Origin: Streptomyces aidingensis
GTDB taxonomy: Bacteria; Actinomycetota; Actinomycetes; Streptomycetales; Streptomycetaceae
NCBI RefSeq assembly: GCF_900112355.1
Contig: NZ_FOLM01000014.1
Location: 112,678 to 176,677, forward strand
Length of the DNA: 64,000 bases
Reading direction: 5' to 3'
The position numbers were made by a program, and so were the translations under genes. A model generated the notes under the pieces. It was not told the DNA's origin and ran no database searches. It saw only the letters and a list, made by a program, of their open reading frames with translations. Positions 1 through 8,887 of the stretch are shown piece by piece (positions within the stretch are counted from its first letter, which is position 1; the number at the start of each line of letters is the position of its first letter).

Positions 1-669
1 GTGCCGATCCGGGTTCTGCTGGTGGACGACCAGCCGCTGCTGCGTACCGGTTTCCGGATGATTCTGGAGGCCGAACAGGACATCGCCGTGGTGGGCGAGG
101 CGGGAGACGGCCAGCAGGGGCTGGAACAGGTGCGGGCCCTGCAGCCGGATGTGGTGCTGATGGACATCCGGATGCCGCGGATGGACGGGGTGGAGGCCAC
201 CCGGCGGATCACCGGCCCGGCCAAGGACGGCCCGGCCAAGGTGGTGGTGCTGACCACCTTCGATCTGGACGAGTATGTGGTGGAGGCGCTGCGCGCGGGG
301 GCCAGCGGCTTTCTGCTGAAGGACGCCCCGGCCGCCGAGCTGGTGCAGGCGATCCGCGTGGTGGCGGCGGGCGAGGCCATGCTGGCACCCAGTGTCACCC
401 GGCGGCTCCTGGACAAGTACGCCGGTCAGCTTCCCTCGGCCGAGCAGCCGGTGCCCAATTCGCTGTCCACCCTCACCGAGCGCGAGGTGGAGGTGCTCAA
501 GCTGGTGGCCCGGGGCCTGTCCAATGCCGAGATCGCCGCCGATCTGTTCGTCAGCGAGACAACGGTGAAGACCCATGTGGGTCATGTGCTGACCAAGCTG
601 GACCTGCGGGACCGGGTGCAGGCGGCGGTGTACGCCTATGAGAGCGGGCTGGTGCGCCCCGGCCAGTAG
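1..669 (+). CDS. NarL/LuxR-family two-component response regulator
   Basis: This is a 222-residue response regulator that should turn the phosphorylation state of a sensor kinase into transcription of target promoters. A receiver domain covers about residues 3-120, with the acidic pair D9-D10, the phospho-acceptor D55 and a conserved lysine in FLLKDAP. A LuxR-type helix-turn-helix starting at LTEREVEVLKLVARG fills about residues 157-210. The GTG at base 1 begins the usual N-terminus (PIRVLLVDDQ), so the gene appears complete although its ribosome site lies outside the window. The partner kinase is not in the window and presumably lies just upstream. Target genes cannot be inferred from the sequence. 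The gene converges on the HAD gene with a 25-bp gap. Confidence 0.93.
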   Translation: MPIRVLLVDDQPLLRTGFRMILEAEQDIAVVGEAGDGQQGLEQVRALQPDVVLMDIRMPRMDGVEATRRITGPAKDGPAKVVVLTTFDLDEYVVEALRAGASGFLLKDAPAAELVQAIRVVAAGEAMLAPSVTRRLLDKYAGQLPSAEQPVPNSLSTLTEREVEVLKLVARGLSNAEIAADLFVSETTVKTHVGHVLTKLDLRDRVQAAVYAYESGLVRPGQ

Positions 670-694
670 GGCCCGGCCGCGCCCGCCGCTCCGG

Positions 695-1417
695 TCAGCG
701 GACGGGCAGCGGCTCCTCCACCGGGTCGGTCCACAGGGCACGCAGATAGCGCAGGTCCACCTCATCCAGCGAGGCGACCACGCTGCGCCCGGGGGCGCCG
801 GGAACGGGGGCGATGGAGGGCACCGCCACCACCCGGCATCCCGCGGCCTCGGCACTGGCGACGCCGGTCGGGGTGTCCTCGATGGCGACACACCGCGCCG
901 GGTCGGCGCCCAGCCCGGCGGCGGCCGTGAGATACGGGTCGGGGTGCGGCTTGGTGCGGACCAGTTCGTCCCCGGCCACGGTGAGGGCGAAGTTCTCCGC
1001 GCCGAGATGGCGCAGCATCCGGTCCACCACCGTCCGGTGCGAGGCCGAGACCAGGGCGGCCGGCACCCCGTGGGCGGCGAGTTCGGTGAGCAGCCGGCGG
1101 GCACCGGGCATCAGCGGCACCTCGCGCTCGATGCGCCGCAGAAAGGCACTGTTGAGCAGCACGGTCAGCTCGTCCAGGGTGATGTCGGCACCGGTGACGT
1201 CGATCAGATAGCCCGCGCTGCGGCTCATCGGGCCGCCGACCACGATTTCGCGGTGCTCCTCGGCCAGCGTGTGCCCCAGCGAGGCGAACACGGCGACCTC
1301 GGCGTCCCACCAGAATCCCTCGGTGTCGACCAGGGTGCCGTCCATGTCCAGCAGCACGGCCTGGGGGGCCGCGGCGGTGCCCGGCACAGTGCCGGTGGCG
1401 GGCAGGAACGTCGTCAT
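695..1417 (-). CDS. HAD-superfamily phosphatase (beta-phosphoglucomutase-like)
   Basis: This 240-residue HAD hydrolase is of the type that removes phosphate from, or isomerises, small sugar or nucleotide phosphates. Motif I is DMDGTLVDTEG with nucleophile D24 and acid/base D26. A helical cap follows, then motif II (VSAS), the motif III lysine (TKPHPDPYL) and the motif IV acidic region (IEDTPTGV). Two start codons, at 1423 and 1417, are possible. An AAAGG ribosome site lies only one base before the first and seven before the second, so 1417 is preferred. It stands alone between the convergent response regulator and metH transcribed the same way. The substrate cannot be told from sequence. Confidence 0.9.
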   Translation of the reverse strand: MTTFLPATGTVPGTAAAPQAVLLDMDGTLVDTEGFWWDAEVAVFASLGHTLAEEHREIVVGGPMSRSAGYLIDVTGADITLDELTVLLNSAFLRRIEREVPLMPGARRLLTELAAHGVPAALVSASHRTVVDRMLRHLGAENFALTVAGDELVRTKPHPDPYLTAAAGLGADPARCVAIEDTPTGVASAEAAGCRVVAVPSIAPVPGAPGRSVVASLDEVDLRYLRALWTDPVEEPLPVR

Positions 1418-1609
1418 CCGCATACCTTTCGATCGGGCCGGCTCCGGCCGGCCGGCGGGCCGGCCGACAGGGGCACGAAGGCCGGCCGTGATTCCCTGGC
1501 GGGAACCCCGACCGGCCTGATCCGGACCGGTCAGTCTACGCCCGTGGACGGAATACCGCACAGCGTGCGTCCGGATACGGCCGGTGAATTTCCGGCGGCG
1601 GACGGCGTG

Positions 1610-1647
1610 CGCCGGATGTCCGCCCGGTGCCGGGCGGACATCCGGCG
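1610..1647 (-). terminator. Rho-independent-type hairpin after metH
   Basis: Two 18-base arms (1610-1627 and 1630-1647) are perfect reverse complements with a two-base spacer. The hairpin lies 16 bp beyond the metH stop codon. No U-tract is visible, as is common in Streptomyces. Confidence 0.75.
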
Positions 1648-1662
1648 GGGCGCCGGCGGTGC

Positions 1663-4600
1663 TCAGCGGGCGTTGAAGTAATTGGCCTCGGGGTGGTGGA
1701 GCACGATGGCGTCGGTGGACTGCTCGGGGTGGAGCTGGAACTCCTCCGAGAGCTTGACCCCGATCCGCTCCGGCTGGAGCAGCTCGGCGATCTTGGCCCG
1801 GTCCTCCAGGTCGGGGCAGGCCGGGTAGCCCAGCGAGTAGCGGCAGCCCTGGTACTCGGTGCGGAACATGCCGGCCAGGCTGTCCGGGTCGGCGCCGGCG
1901 ATGCCCAGTTCGGCACGCACCCGGGCGTGCCAGTACTCGGCCAGCGCCTCGGCCAGCTGGACGGACAGGCCGTGCAGCTCCAGATAGTCCCGGTAGGCGT
2001 CGGCGGCGAACAGTTCGGCGGTGGCCTCGCCGATCCGGGAACCCACGGTGACCACCTGGAGGCCGACCACATCTGTCTCGCCGGAGTCCCCGGCGCGGAA
2101 GAAGTCGGCCAGGCAGAGCCGGCGCCCGCGGCGCTGGCGGGGGAAGGTGAAGCGGGTGCGCTCGGCGCCGTCGTCGTCCAGCACCACCAGGTCGTTGCCC
2201 TCGGCGAAGCAGCGGAAGTAGCCGTGCACCACGGCGGCCTCCAGCAGGTTCTCGGTGTGCAGCCGGTCCAGCCAGCCGCGCAGCCGGGGCCGGCCCTCGG
2301 TCTCGGCGAGCTCGGCGTAGGAGGGGCCGTCGCCGCGGGCCGCCTTCAGCCCCCACTGGCCCTTGAACAGCGCGTCCTCGTCCAGCCAGGAGGCGTAGTC
2401 CTTGAGCGCGATGCCCCTGACCACCCGGGTGCCCCAGAACGGCGGTGCGGGGACCGGGTTGTCGGTGGCCACATCGGAGCGGACGGTGTCGTCGGTGACG
2501 GGCGGCTCCTCCTCGGCCCGGTCGCGGGCGCGCACCCGGCGCTGCCGCAGCTCCGGCAGGGCCGGGCCGTCGGTGCCGCGGCGGTGCGCGATCAGCGCGT
2601 CCATCAGCCGCAGCCCCTCGAAGGCGTCCCGGGCGTAGCGGACCTCTCCCCGGTAGACCTCGTGCAGATCCTGCTCGACATAGGCGCGGGTGAGGGCGGC
2701 GCCGCCCAGGATGACGGGGTAGCGGGCGGCGAGGTCCCGGGTGTTGAGCTCCTCCAGGTTCTCCTTCATCACCACGGTGGACTTCACCAGCAGGCCGGAC
2801 ATGCCGATGACATCGGCGCGGTGCTGCTCGGCGGCCTCCACGATGGCCGAGATGGGCTGCTTGATGCCCAGATTGACCACGTTGTAGCCGTTGTTGGTGA
2901 GGATGATGTCGACCAGGTTCTTGCCGATGTCGTGCACGTCCCCGCGCACCGTGGCCAGAACGATGGTGCCCTTGCCCGCCTCGTCGGACTTCTCCATGTG
3001 GGGTTCGAGGTGGGCGACGGCGGACTTCATCACCTCGGCCGAGGTGAGCACGAAGGGAAGCTGCATCTGCCCGGAGCCGAAGAGTTCGCCGACCGTCTTC
3101 ATGCCCTCCAGCAGCACCTCGTTGACGATCTCCAGGGCGGACCGCTCGGCCAGGGCGGCGTCCAGGTCGGCCTCCAGCCCCTTGCGCTCGCCGTCCACGA
3201 TCCGCCGCTGGAGCCGCTCCTCCAGCGGCAGGGCGGCGAGTTCCTCGGCCTTGCCGGCCCTCATGGCCCGGGTGTCCACGCCCTCGAACAACTCCAGCAG
3301 CTTCGCCAGCGGGTCATAGCCCTCGGCGCGCCGGTCGTAGATCAGGTCCAGGGCGGTGGCGACCTGCTCCTCCTCCAGCCGGGCGATGGGCAGGATCTTG
3401 GCCGCGTGCACGATGGCGGAATCCAGGCCGGCCTTGACGCACTCGTCCAGGAAGACGGAGTTGAGCACCATCCGGGCGGCGGGGTTGAGGCCGAAGGAGA
3501 TGTTGGACAGGCCGAGCGTGGTCTGCACCCGGGGGTGGCGGCGCTTGAGTTCGCGGATGGCCTCGATGGTGGCCACGCCGTCCTTGCGGGACTCCTCCTG
3601 GCCGGTGCAGATGGTGAAGGTGAGGCAGTCGATGATGATGTCGGATTCCCGGATGCCCCAGTTGCCGGTGAGGTCGGCGATCAGCCGCTCGGCGACGGCG
3701 ACCTTGTGCTCGGCGGTGCGGGCCTGGCCCTGCTCGTCGATGGTCAGGCCGATCAGCGCGGCACCGTGCTCCCGCGCCAGCCTGGTGATCTTCTGGAAAC
3801 GGCTGTCCGGGCCGTCGCCGTCCTCGTAGTTGACCGAGTTGATCACGGCCCGGCCGCCCAGGCATTCCAGTCCGGTGCGGATCACCTCGGGCTCGGTGGA
3901 GTCCAGCACCACCGGCAGGGTGGAGGCGGTGGCCAGCCGGGAGGCGAACTCCCGCATGTCGGCGGTGCCGTCCCGGCCCACGTAGTCCACACAGACATCC
4001 AGCATGTGGGCGCCCTCGCGGATCTGGGCGCGGGCGATCTCCACGCAGTCGTCCCAGCGCCCCTCCAGCATGGCGGTGCGGAACTTCTTGGAGCCGTTGG
4101 CGTTGGTGCGCTCGCCGATGGCCAGGTAGGAGGTGTCCTGCCGGAACGGCACCGACTGGTAGAGCGAGGAGGCGCCGGGCTCCGGACGCGGTTCGCGGGG
4201 CTCGGGGCGCCGGCCGCGCAGCCGCTCCACCACCTGCCGCAGATGCTCCGGCGTGGTGCCGCAGCAGCCGCCGACCAGCGACAGCCCGAATTCCGACAGG
4301 AAGTGCTCGTGGGCGTCGGCCAGTTCGGCCGGGGTGAGCGGGTAGTGGGCGCCGTCCTTGCCGAGCACCGGCAGGCCCGCGTTGGGCATGCAGGACAGCG
4401 GCACCCGGGCGTGCCGGGCCAGATGGCGCAGATGCTCGCTCATCTCGGCCGGGCCGGTGGCGCAGTTGAGGCCGATCATGTCGATGCCCAGCGGTTCCAG
4501 GGCGGTGAGCGCGGCGCCGATCTCCGAGCCGAGCAGCATGGTGCCGGTGGTCTCCACGGTGACCTGGACCAGCAGCGGCGCGTCCAGCCCGGCGGTCTCC

Positions 4601-5223
4601 AGGGCACGCCGGGCGCCCAGCACGGCGGCCTTGGTCTGCAGCAGGTCCTGGCTGGTCTCCACCAGCAGGGCGTCGGCGCCGCCCGCCAGCAGGCCCTCGG
4701 CGTTGGCCCGGTAGGCGTCGCGCAGCGCGGCGTAGCCGATGTGGCCGAGGGTGGGCAGCTTGGTGCCGGGGCCCATGGAGCCGAGTACCCAGCGCTGCCG
4801 GCCGTCCTCGGCGCCGACCGCGTCGGCGGTCTGCCGGGCGACCCGGGCGCCGGCCTCGGAGAGCTCGTGGATCCGGTGGGCGATGTCGTATTCGCCGAGG
4901 GCGGAGAGATTGGCGCCGAAGGTGTTGGTCTCCACGCAGTCCACGCCGGCCTCGAAGTATTCCCGGTGCACGGCGGCGACGATGTCGGGGCGGGTGACGT
5001 TGAGCACCTCGTTGCAGCCTTCGAGCTGCTGGAAGTCCTCCATCGACGGGTTCCGGGCCTGGAGCATGGTGCCCATGCCGCCGTCGGCGACGACCACGCG
5101 GGCGGCGAACGCCTCGCGCAGCGCGCGGACCCGCTCGGCGGCCGGGGCGGTCCCGGAAGGGGTGGCGCGAGTGGCCGAGGAGGCCGCTGGAGAAGGGGAA
5201 TCGGGCAGGGTCGGCGATGCCAT
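1663..5223 (-). CDS. metH: Cobalamin-dependent methionine synthase
   Basis: This 1186-residue enzyme transfers the methyl group of methyl-tetrahydrofolate to homocysteine through cobalamin. All four modules are present. The homocysteine-binding domain (about residues 40-340) carries the zinc cysteines in GLNCATGP and GGCCGTTP. A pterin-binding domain follows (about 365-640). The B12 cap and Rossmann domain carries the DVHDIGKN motif, with the lower-axial ligand H764. The C-terminal part is the SAM-dependent reactivation domain. The length is close to the usual 1150-1250. The start at 5223 has GGGAG at ribosome-site distance. About 45 residues before the first domain are Ser/Ala/Pro-rich. The gene faces away from gylR. 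No cobalamin riboswitch is evident upstream. Confidence 0.97.
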   Translation of the reverse strand: MASPTLPDSPSPAASSATRATPSGTAPAAERVRALREAFAARVVVADGGMGTMLQARNPSMEDFQQLEGCNEVLNVTRPDIVAAVHREYFEAGVDCVETNTFGANLSALGEYDIAHRIHELSEAGARVARQTADAVGAEDGRQRWVLGSMGPGTKLPTLGHIGYAALRDAYRANAEGLLAGGADALLVETSQDLLQTKAAVLGARRALETAGLDAPLLVQVTVETTGTMLLGSEIGAALTALEPLGIDMIGLNCATGPAEMSEHLRHLARHARVPLSCMPNAGLPVLGKDGAHYPLTPAELADAHEHFLSEFGLSLVGGCCGTTPEHLRQVVERLRGRRPEPREPRPEPGASSLYQSVPFRQDTSYLAIGERTNANGSKKFRTAMLEGRWDDCVEIARAQIREGAHMLDVCVDYVGRDGTADMREFASRLATASTLPVVLDSTEPEVIRTGLECLGGRAVINSVNYEDGDGPDSRFQKITRLAREHGAALIGLTIDEQGQARTAEHKVAVAERLIADLTGNWGIRESDIIIDCLTFTICTGQEESRKDGVATIEAIRELKRRHPRVQTTLGLSNISFGLNPAARMVLNSVFLDECVKAGLDSAIVHAAKILPIARLEEEQVATALDLIYDRRAEGYDPLAKLLELFEGVDTRAMRAGKAEELAALPLEERLQRRIVDGERKGLEADLDAALAERSALEIVNEVLLEGMKTVGELFGSGQMQLPFVLTSAEVMKSAVAHLEPHMEKSDEAGKGTIVLATVRGDVHDIGKNLVDIILTNNGYNVVNLGIKQPISAIVEAAEQHRADVIGMSGLLVKSTVVMKENLEELNTRDLAARYPVILGGAALTRAYVEQDLHEVYRGEVRYARDAFEGLRLMDALIAHRRGTDGPALPELRQRRVRARDRAEEEPPVTDDTVRSDVATDNPVPAPPFWGTRVVRGIALKDYASWLDEDALFKGQWGLKAARGDGPSYAELAETEGRPRLRGWLDRLHTENLLEAAVVHGYFRCFAEGNDLVVLDDDGAERTRFTFPRQRRGRRLCLADFFRAGDSGETDVVGLQVVTVGSRIGEATAELFAADAYRDYLELHGLSVQLAEALAEYWHARVRAELGIAGADPDSLAGMFRTEYQGCRYSLGYPACPDLEDRAKIAELLQPERIGVKLSEEFQLHPEQSTDAIVLHHPEANYFNAR

Positions 5224-5383
5224 ACGGGAAGCTCCCTGGATGCGACGGCTGTCGGCTATGCGCCCGGTGCGGGGACGCACCCCGCCAGGGTATCGGGCCG
5301 GGGCCGTGCGGCCCGGACCATTCCGGAGGGCGGACACCCTAAACTCGTCTCCACCAACACCGCGTCGACATGACCATATAGCG

Positions 5384-5398
5384 TTCGGCAATGGCGAA
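5384..5398. promoter_or_regulatory. Candidate GylR operator, gylR/metH side
   Basis: TTCGGCAATGGCGAA is an imperfect inverted repeat 41 bp before the gylR start. It matches the sequence at 6412-6426 upstream of glpF at 12 of 15 positions, including the central CAATG. Two copies flanking an IclR-type gene and its target operon suggest a GylR binding site that autoregulates gylR. Confidence 0.6.
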
Positions 5399-5438
5399 TG
5401 GCGACCGGTGACGCGCATACGACCGGAGGAGGCAGCCC

Positions 5439-6218
5439 ATGGCCCGCACGATTCAGTCCGTGGAACGGGCCGCCGCGCTGCTGCGCCTGCTGGCCGGCGG
5501 GGAGCGCCGGCTGGGCCTGTCCGACATCGCCTCCGCCATGGGACTGGCCAAGGCCACGGCTCACGGCCTGCTGCGCACGCTGCAGCGGGAGGGGTTCGTG
5601 GAGCAGGACGAGCGCTCCGGCAAGTACCAGCTCGGCGCCGAGCTGCTGCGGCTGGGCAACAGCTATCTGGATGTGCACGAACTGCGCGCCCGGGCCCTGG
5701 TGTGGACCGACGATCTGGCCCGGGCCAGCGGTGAGAGCGCCTATCTGGGCGTGCTGCACCACGGCGGGGTGCTGCTGGTGCACCACGTCTTCCGGCCGGA
5801 CGACAGCCGTCAGGTGCTGGAGATCGGCGCCCTGCTGCCGCTGCACTGCACCGCGCTGGGCAAGGTGCTCAGCGCCTATGACCCGGTGGCGCACAGCGAG
5901 CTGGCCGAGCTGGAGCTGACCGCGGTCACCGACCGCACCGTGACCGACCGCGCGGAGCTGGAGAAGGAGCTGGTCCGGGTGCGCGACCGGGGCTGGGCCG
6001 GCGATCTGGGCGGGACCTGGGAGGGCGTGGCCTCGATCGCCGCTCCCGTCTTCGACCGCCGGCGGATGCCGGTGGGGGCGGTGGCGGTCACCGGCGCGGT
6101 GGAGCGGATGACCGTGGCGGGCGGGGCGGCGGACGGCGAGCTCAGCCCGCGGCTGATCGCGGCCGTCCGGGACTGCGCCAGGTCCGTGTCGCGGGACCTG
6201 GGCGCGGGGCGCTTCTAG
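5439..6218 (+). CDS. gylR: IclR-family regulator of the glycerol operon
   Basis: This 259-residue IclR-type regulator has an N-terminal winged helix-turn-helix (about residues 5-65) starting IQSVERAAALLRLL, with recognition helix LAKATAHGLLRTL. A C-terminal GAF-like effector domain follows, containing the typical PLHCTALGKVLSAY segment. Its position directly before glpF-glpK-glpD in the same orientation matches gylR of S. coelicolor, which represses the glycerol operon until glycerol or glycerol-3-phosphate is present. The ATG start has GGAGGA 8 bases upstream. A shared 15-bp motif upstream of this gene and of glpF (5384-5398, 6412-6426) is the likely binding site. Confidence 0.93.
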   Translation: MARTIQSVERAAALLRLLAGGERRLGLSDIASAMGLAKATAHGLLRTLQREGFVEQDERSGKYQLGAELLRLGNSYLDVHELRARALVWTDDLARASGESAYLGVLHHGGVLLVHHVFRPDDSRQVLEIGALLPLHCTALGKVLSAYDPVAHSELAELELTAVTDRTVTDRAELEKELVRVRDRGWAGDLGGTWEGVASIAAPVFDRRRMPVGAVAVTGAVERMTVAGGAADGELSPRLIAAVRDCARSVSRDLGAGRF

Positions 6219-6261
6219 CACGATACAGACAGACACACAGATACACCTGGACACAGATAGA

Positions 6262-6296
6262 TACAGGTCGGTACAGGTCGGTACAGGTCGGTACAG
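6262..6296 (+). repeat. Tandem 10-bp repeat between gylR and glpF
   Basis: TACAGGTCGG occurs three times head to tail (6262-6271, 6272-6281, 6282-6291), followed by a partial fourth copy. It is embedded in a stretch from about 6220 that is unusually rich in TACA and GACA. The 10-bp period is close to one helical turn. It lies 44 bp after the gylR stop and upstream of glpF, so it may be a cooperative protein-binding array or a slipped-strand expansion. Confidence 0.85.
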
Positions 6297-6411
6297 ACAG
6301 CAGGCATCCCATACCGCCCCGCCCGCCGGTCACCGGCCGGACGCCGGGCGGATCGCGCCGTACACACCCCTTGACGCGGAAGACGCCGGGGAGAAAAACT
6401 GCCGGACGTCG

Positions 6412-6426
6412 GTCGACAATGTCGAA
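6412..6426. promoter_or_regulatory. Candidate GylR operator upstream of glpF
   Basis: GTCGACAATGTCGAA contains a perfect 6-1-6 palindrome (TCGACA-A-TGTCGA) about 80 bp before the glpF start. It shares 12 of 15 bases with 5384-5398 upstream of gylR. A TTGACG hexamer at 6371-6376 could be a -35 element, which would place the operator over the transcription start. Confidence 0.65.
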
Positions 6427-6506
6427 CACTGATCGTATGACCTGATCATCGCGCCCCCCGGCGCGCTCCCTCCTCGCTGCCCTGGACCAAGGCAAAGGAG
6501 CCGCCC

Positions 6507-7286
6507 ATGTCCAGTTCCGACATCTTCTTCGGCGAGATCCTCGGTACCGCCGTCCTGATCCTGATGGGCGCCGGCGTGGTCGCCGGCGTGGTGCTCAGGA
6601 AGTCCAAGTCGTACGGCGCCGGCTGGATCGTCATCGCCTTCGGCTGGGGCCTGGCGGTCATGACCGCCGTGTTCATCGCCGGACCGCTCTCCGGCGCGCA
6701 CATCAACCCGGCCGTCACCGTGGGCATCGCCCTGGACAGCGGCGAATGGGGCGACGTACCGGCCTATCTGGCCGGTCAGATGCTGGGCGCCATGCTCGGC
6801 GCCACCCTGGCCTGGCTCGCCTACTACGGCCACTTCCAGGCGCATCTGCACGATGCGGAGATCATCGCGGTGCCGGAGAAACCCGCCCATCCCGGGCCGG
6901 TGGAGACCCACCGGCCCGGACCGGTGCTCGGGGTGTTCTCCACCGCGCCGGAGATCCGCCGGCCGGTGCAGAACCTCACCACCGAGATCATCGCCACCGC
7001 CGTGCTGGTACTGGCCGTGCTCCGGATCGGCGTCAACGAACAGCTCCAGGTCACCGCGCTGGGCGGGCTGATCGTGGCATTGGTCGTGGTCGGCCTGGGC
7101 ATGTCGCTGGGCGGACCCACCGGCTACGCCATCAACCCGGCCCGCGACCTCGGCCCCCGCATCGTGCACGCCCTGCTGCCGCTGCCCAACAAGGGCAGCT
7201 CCGACTGGAGCTACGCCTGGATCCCGGTGGCCGGCCCGCTGGCCGGGGCGGCCCTGGCCGCCGGTCTGCACCGGCTGCTGTTCTGA
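6507..7286 (+). CDS. glpF: Glycerol uptake facilitator (aquaglyceroporin)
   Basis: This 259-residue MIP-family channel lets glycerol diffuse across the membrane. The two half-membrane NPA motifs are present: NPA at 67-69 (GAHINPAV) and at 210-212 (INPARD). The aspartate directly after the second NPA-R is the hallmark of glycerol-conducting members. Hydrophobic segments fit the six-helix plus two half-helix fold. A hydrophilic Pro/His-rich insertion lies near residues 120-150 between the halves. The gene heads the glpF-glpK-glpD operon, 288 bp downstream of gylR, with glpK 67 bp further on. Expression is presumably induced by glycerol through GylR. Confidence 0.95.
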   Translation: MSSSDIFFGEILGTAVLILMGAGVVAGVVLRKSKSYGAGWIVIAFGWGLAVMTAVFIAGPLSGAHINPAVTVGIALDSGEWGDVPAYLAGQMLGAMLGATLAWLAYYGHFQAHLHDAEIIAVPEKPAHPGPVETHRPGPVLGVFSTAPEIRRPVQNLTTEIIATAVLVLAVLRIGVNEQLQVTALGGLIVALVVVGLGMSLGGPTGYAINPARDLGPRIVHALLPLPNKGSSDWSYAWIPVAGPLAGAALAAGLHRLLF

Positions 7287-7353
7287 CCGCCCGCCCGGAC
7301 CGCCCCGCTTCCGACCCGCCCGCCCGAGGACCCCACCCCGCAGGAGCCGCCGC

Positions 7354-8880
7354 ATGAACGCCCCCGACACCCCCCGCGAATTCATCGCCGCCATCGACCA
7401 GGGCACCACCTCCAGCCGCTGCATCGTCTTCGACCGGGACGGCCGGATCGTCGCCGTCGACCAGAAGGAGCACCGGCAGATCTTCCCCAGGCCGGGCTGG
7501 GTGGAGCACGACGCCACCGAGATCTGGCGCAACGTCCAGGAGGTGACGGCCGGCGCACTGGCCAAGTCCGGCATCACCAGCGACGAGGTCAAGGCGATCG
7601 GCATCACCAACCAGCGGGAGACCACCCTGCTGTGGGAGAAGGCCACCGGCCGCCCGGTGCACAACGCCCTCGTCTGGCAGGACACCCGCACCGACCAGCT
7701 CTGCCGCGAACTGGGCCGCGACACCGGCCAGGAGCGGTTCCGCCGGGCGACCGGTCTGCCGCTGGCCTCCTACTTCTCCGGCCCCAAGGTGCGCTGGCTG
7801 CTGGACAACGTGCCCGGTCTGCGGGAGCGGGCCGAGCGCGGCGAGATCCTGTTCGGCACCATGGACTCCTGGGTGATCTGGAACCTCACCGGAGGACCGG
7901 ACGGCGGGCAGCACGTCACCGATGTCACCAACGCCTCCCGCACCATGCTGATGAACCTGCACACCATGGAGTGGGACCGGGAGATCCTGGCGGCCATGGA
8001 CGTGCCGGCCGCCGTCCTGCCCCGGATCGGCTCCTCCGCCGAGATCTACGGCACCGCCGCGGACGGCCCGCTGGCCGGCACCCCGGTCGCCTCCGCCCTC
8101 GGCGACCAGCAGGCCGCGCTGTTCGGCCAGACCTGCTACGCGGTGGGCGAGGGCAAGTCCACCTACGGCACCGGCACCTTCCTGCTGATGAACACCGGCG
8201 AGCAGCCGGTCAGCTCCTACCACGGCCTGCTCACCACCGTCGGCTACCGGATCGGCGGCCAGCGGCCGGTCTACGCCCTGGAGGGCGCCATCGCGGTCAC
8301 CGGCGCCCTGGTGCAGTGGATGCGCGACCAGATGGGCCTGATCAGCACCGCGGCCGAGATCGAGACCCTGGCCCTGTCGGTGGAGGACAACGGCGGTGCC
8401 TACTTCGTGCCCGCCTTCTCCGGGCTGTTCGCCCCCTACTGGCGCTCCGACGCCCGCGGGGTGATCGCCGGCCTGACCCGCTATGTCACCAAGGCGCATC
8501 TGGCGCGCGCGGTGCTGGAGGCCACCGCCTGGCAGACCCGGGAGATCGTGGACGCCATGCGCAAGGACTCGGGCACCGGCCTGACCGCGCTCAAGGTGGA
8601 CGGCGGGATGACCGCCAACAACCTGCTGATGCAGAACATCGCCGACTTCCTGGACGTGCCGGTGGTGCGGCCCATGGTCTCCGAGACCACCTGCCTGGGC
8701 GCCGCCTACGCCGCCGGCCTGGCCACCGGCTTCTGGGCCGGCACCGAGGAGCTGCGGGCCAACTGGCGGCGGGCCGCGGAGTGGACTCCGCGGATGGACC
8801 CGGCGCTGCGCGACCGCGAGTACCGGCAGTGGCTCAAGGCCGTGCAGCGGACCATGGGCTGGCTCGACGAGGAGAGCTGA
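7354..8880 (+). CDS. glpK: Glycerol kinase
   Basis: This 508-residue FGGY-family kinase phosphorylates glycerol to sn-glycerol-3-phosphate, which traps it in the cytoplasm. The N-terminal phosphate-binding loop AAIDQGTTSSR is present. The second ATPase domain carries the FGGY signature region around VDGGMTANNLLMQ. The glycerol-binding segment TNQRET and the catalytic Asp region SYFSGPKVRW are intact, and the length matches the family. An AGGAG ribosome site precedes the ATG. It is co-transcribed with glpF upstream and glpD only 7 bp downstream. Confidence 0.97.
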   Translation: MNAPDTPREFIAAIDQGTTSSRCIVFDRDGRIVAVDQKEHRQIFPRPGWVEHDATEIWRNVQEVTAGALAKSGITSDEVKAIGITNQRETTLLWEKATGRPVHNALVWQDTRTDQLCRELGRDTGQERFRRATGLPLASYFSGPKVRWLLDNVPGLRERAERGEILFGTMDSWVIWNLTGGPDGGQHVTDVTNASRTMLMNLHTMEWDREILAAMDVPAAVLPRIGSSAEIYGTAADGPLAGTPVASALGDQQAALFGQTCYAVGEGKSTYGTGTFLLMNTGEQPVSSYHGLLTTVGYRIGGQRPVYALEGAIAVTGALVQWMRDQMGLISTAAEIETLALSVEDNGGAYFVPAFSGLFAPYWRSDARGVIAGLTRYVTKAHLARAVLEATAWQTREIVDAMRKDSGTGLTALKVDGGMTANNLLMQNIADFLDVPVVRPMVSETTCLGAAYAAGLATGFWAGTEELRANWRRAAEWTPRMDPALRDREYRQWLKAVQRTMGWLDEES

Positions 8881-8887
8881 GACACCG

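Noticed and set aside
1627..5373. Very long open frame on the plus strand opposite metH
   Set aside because: It is the antisense shadow of metH in high-GC DNA. Its translation is Gly/His/Gln-rich with no family motifs, while metH on the other strand has every expected domain.
5224..5438. Possible cobalamin riboswitch upstream of metH
   Set aside because: No B12-box-like sequence or extended conserved stem set is visible in the 215 bp. The only clear element is the GylR-like operator.
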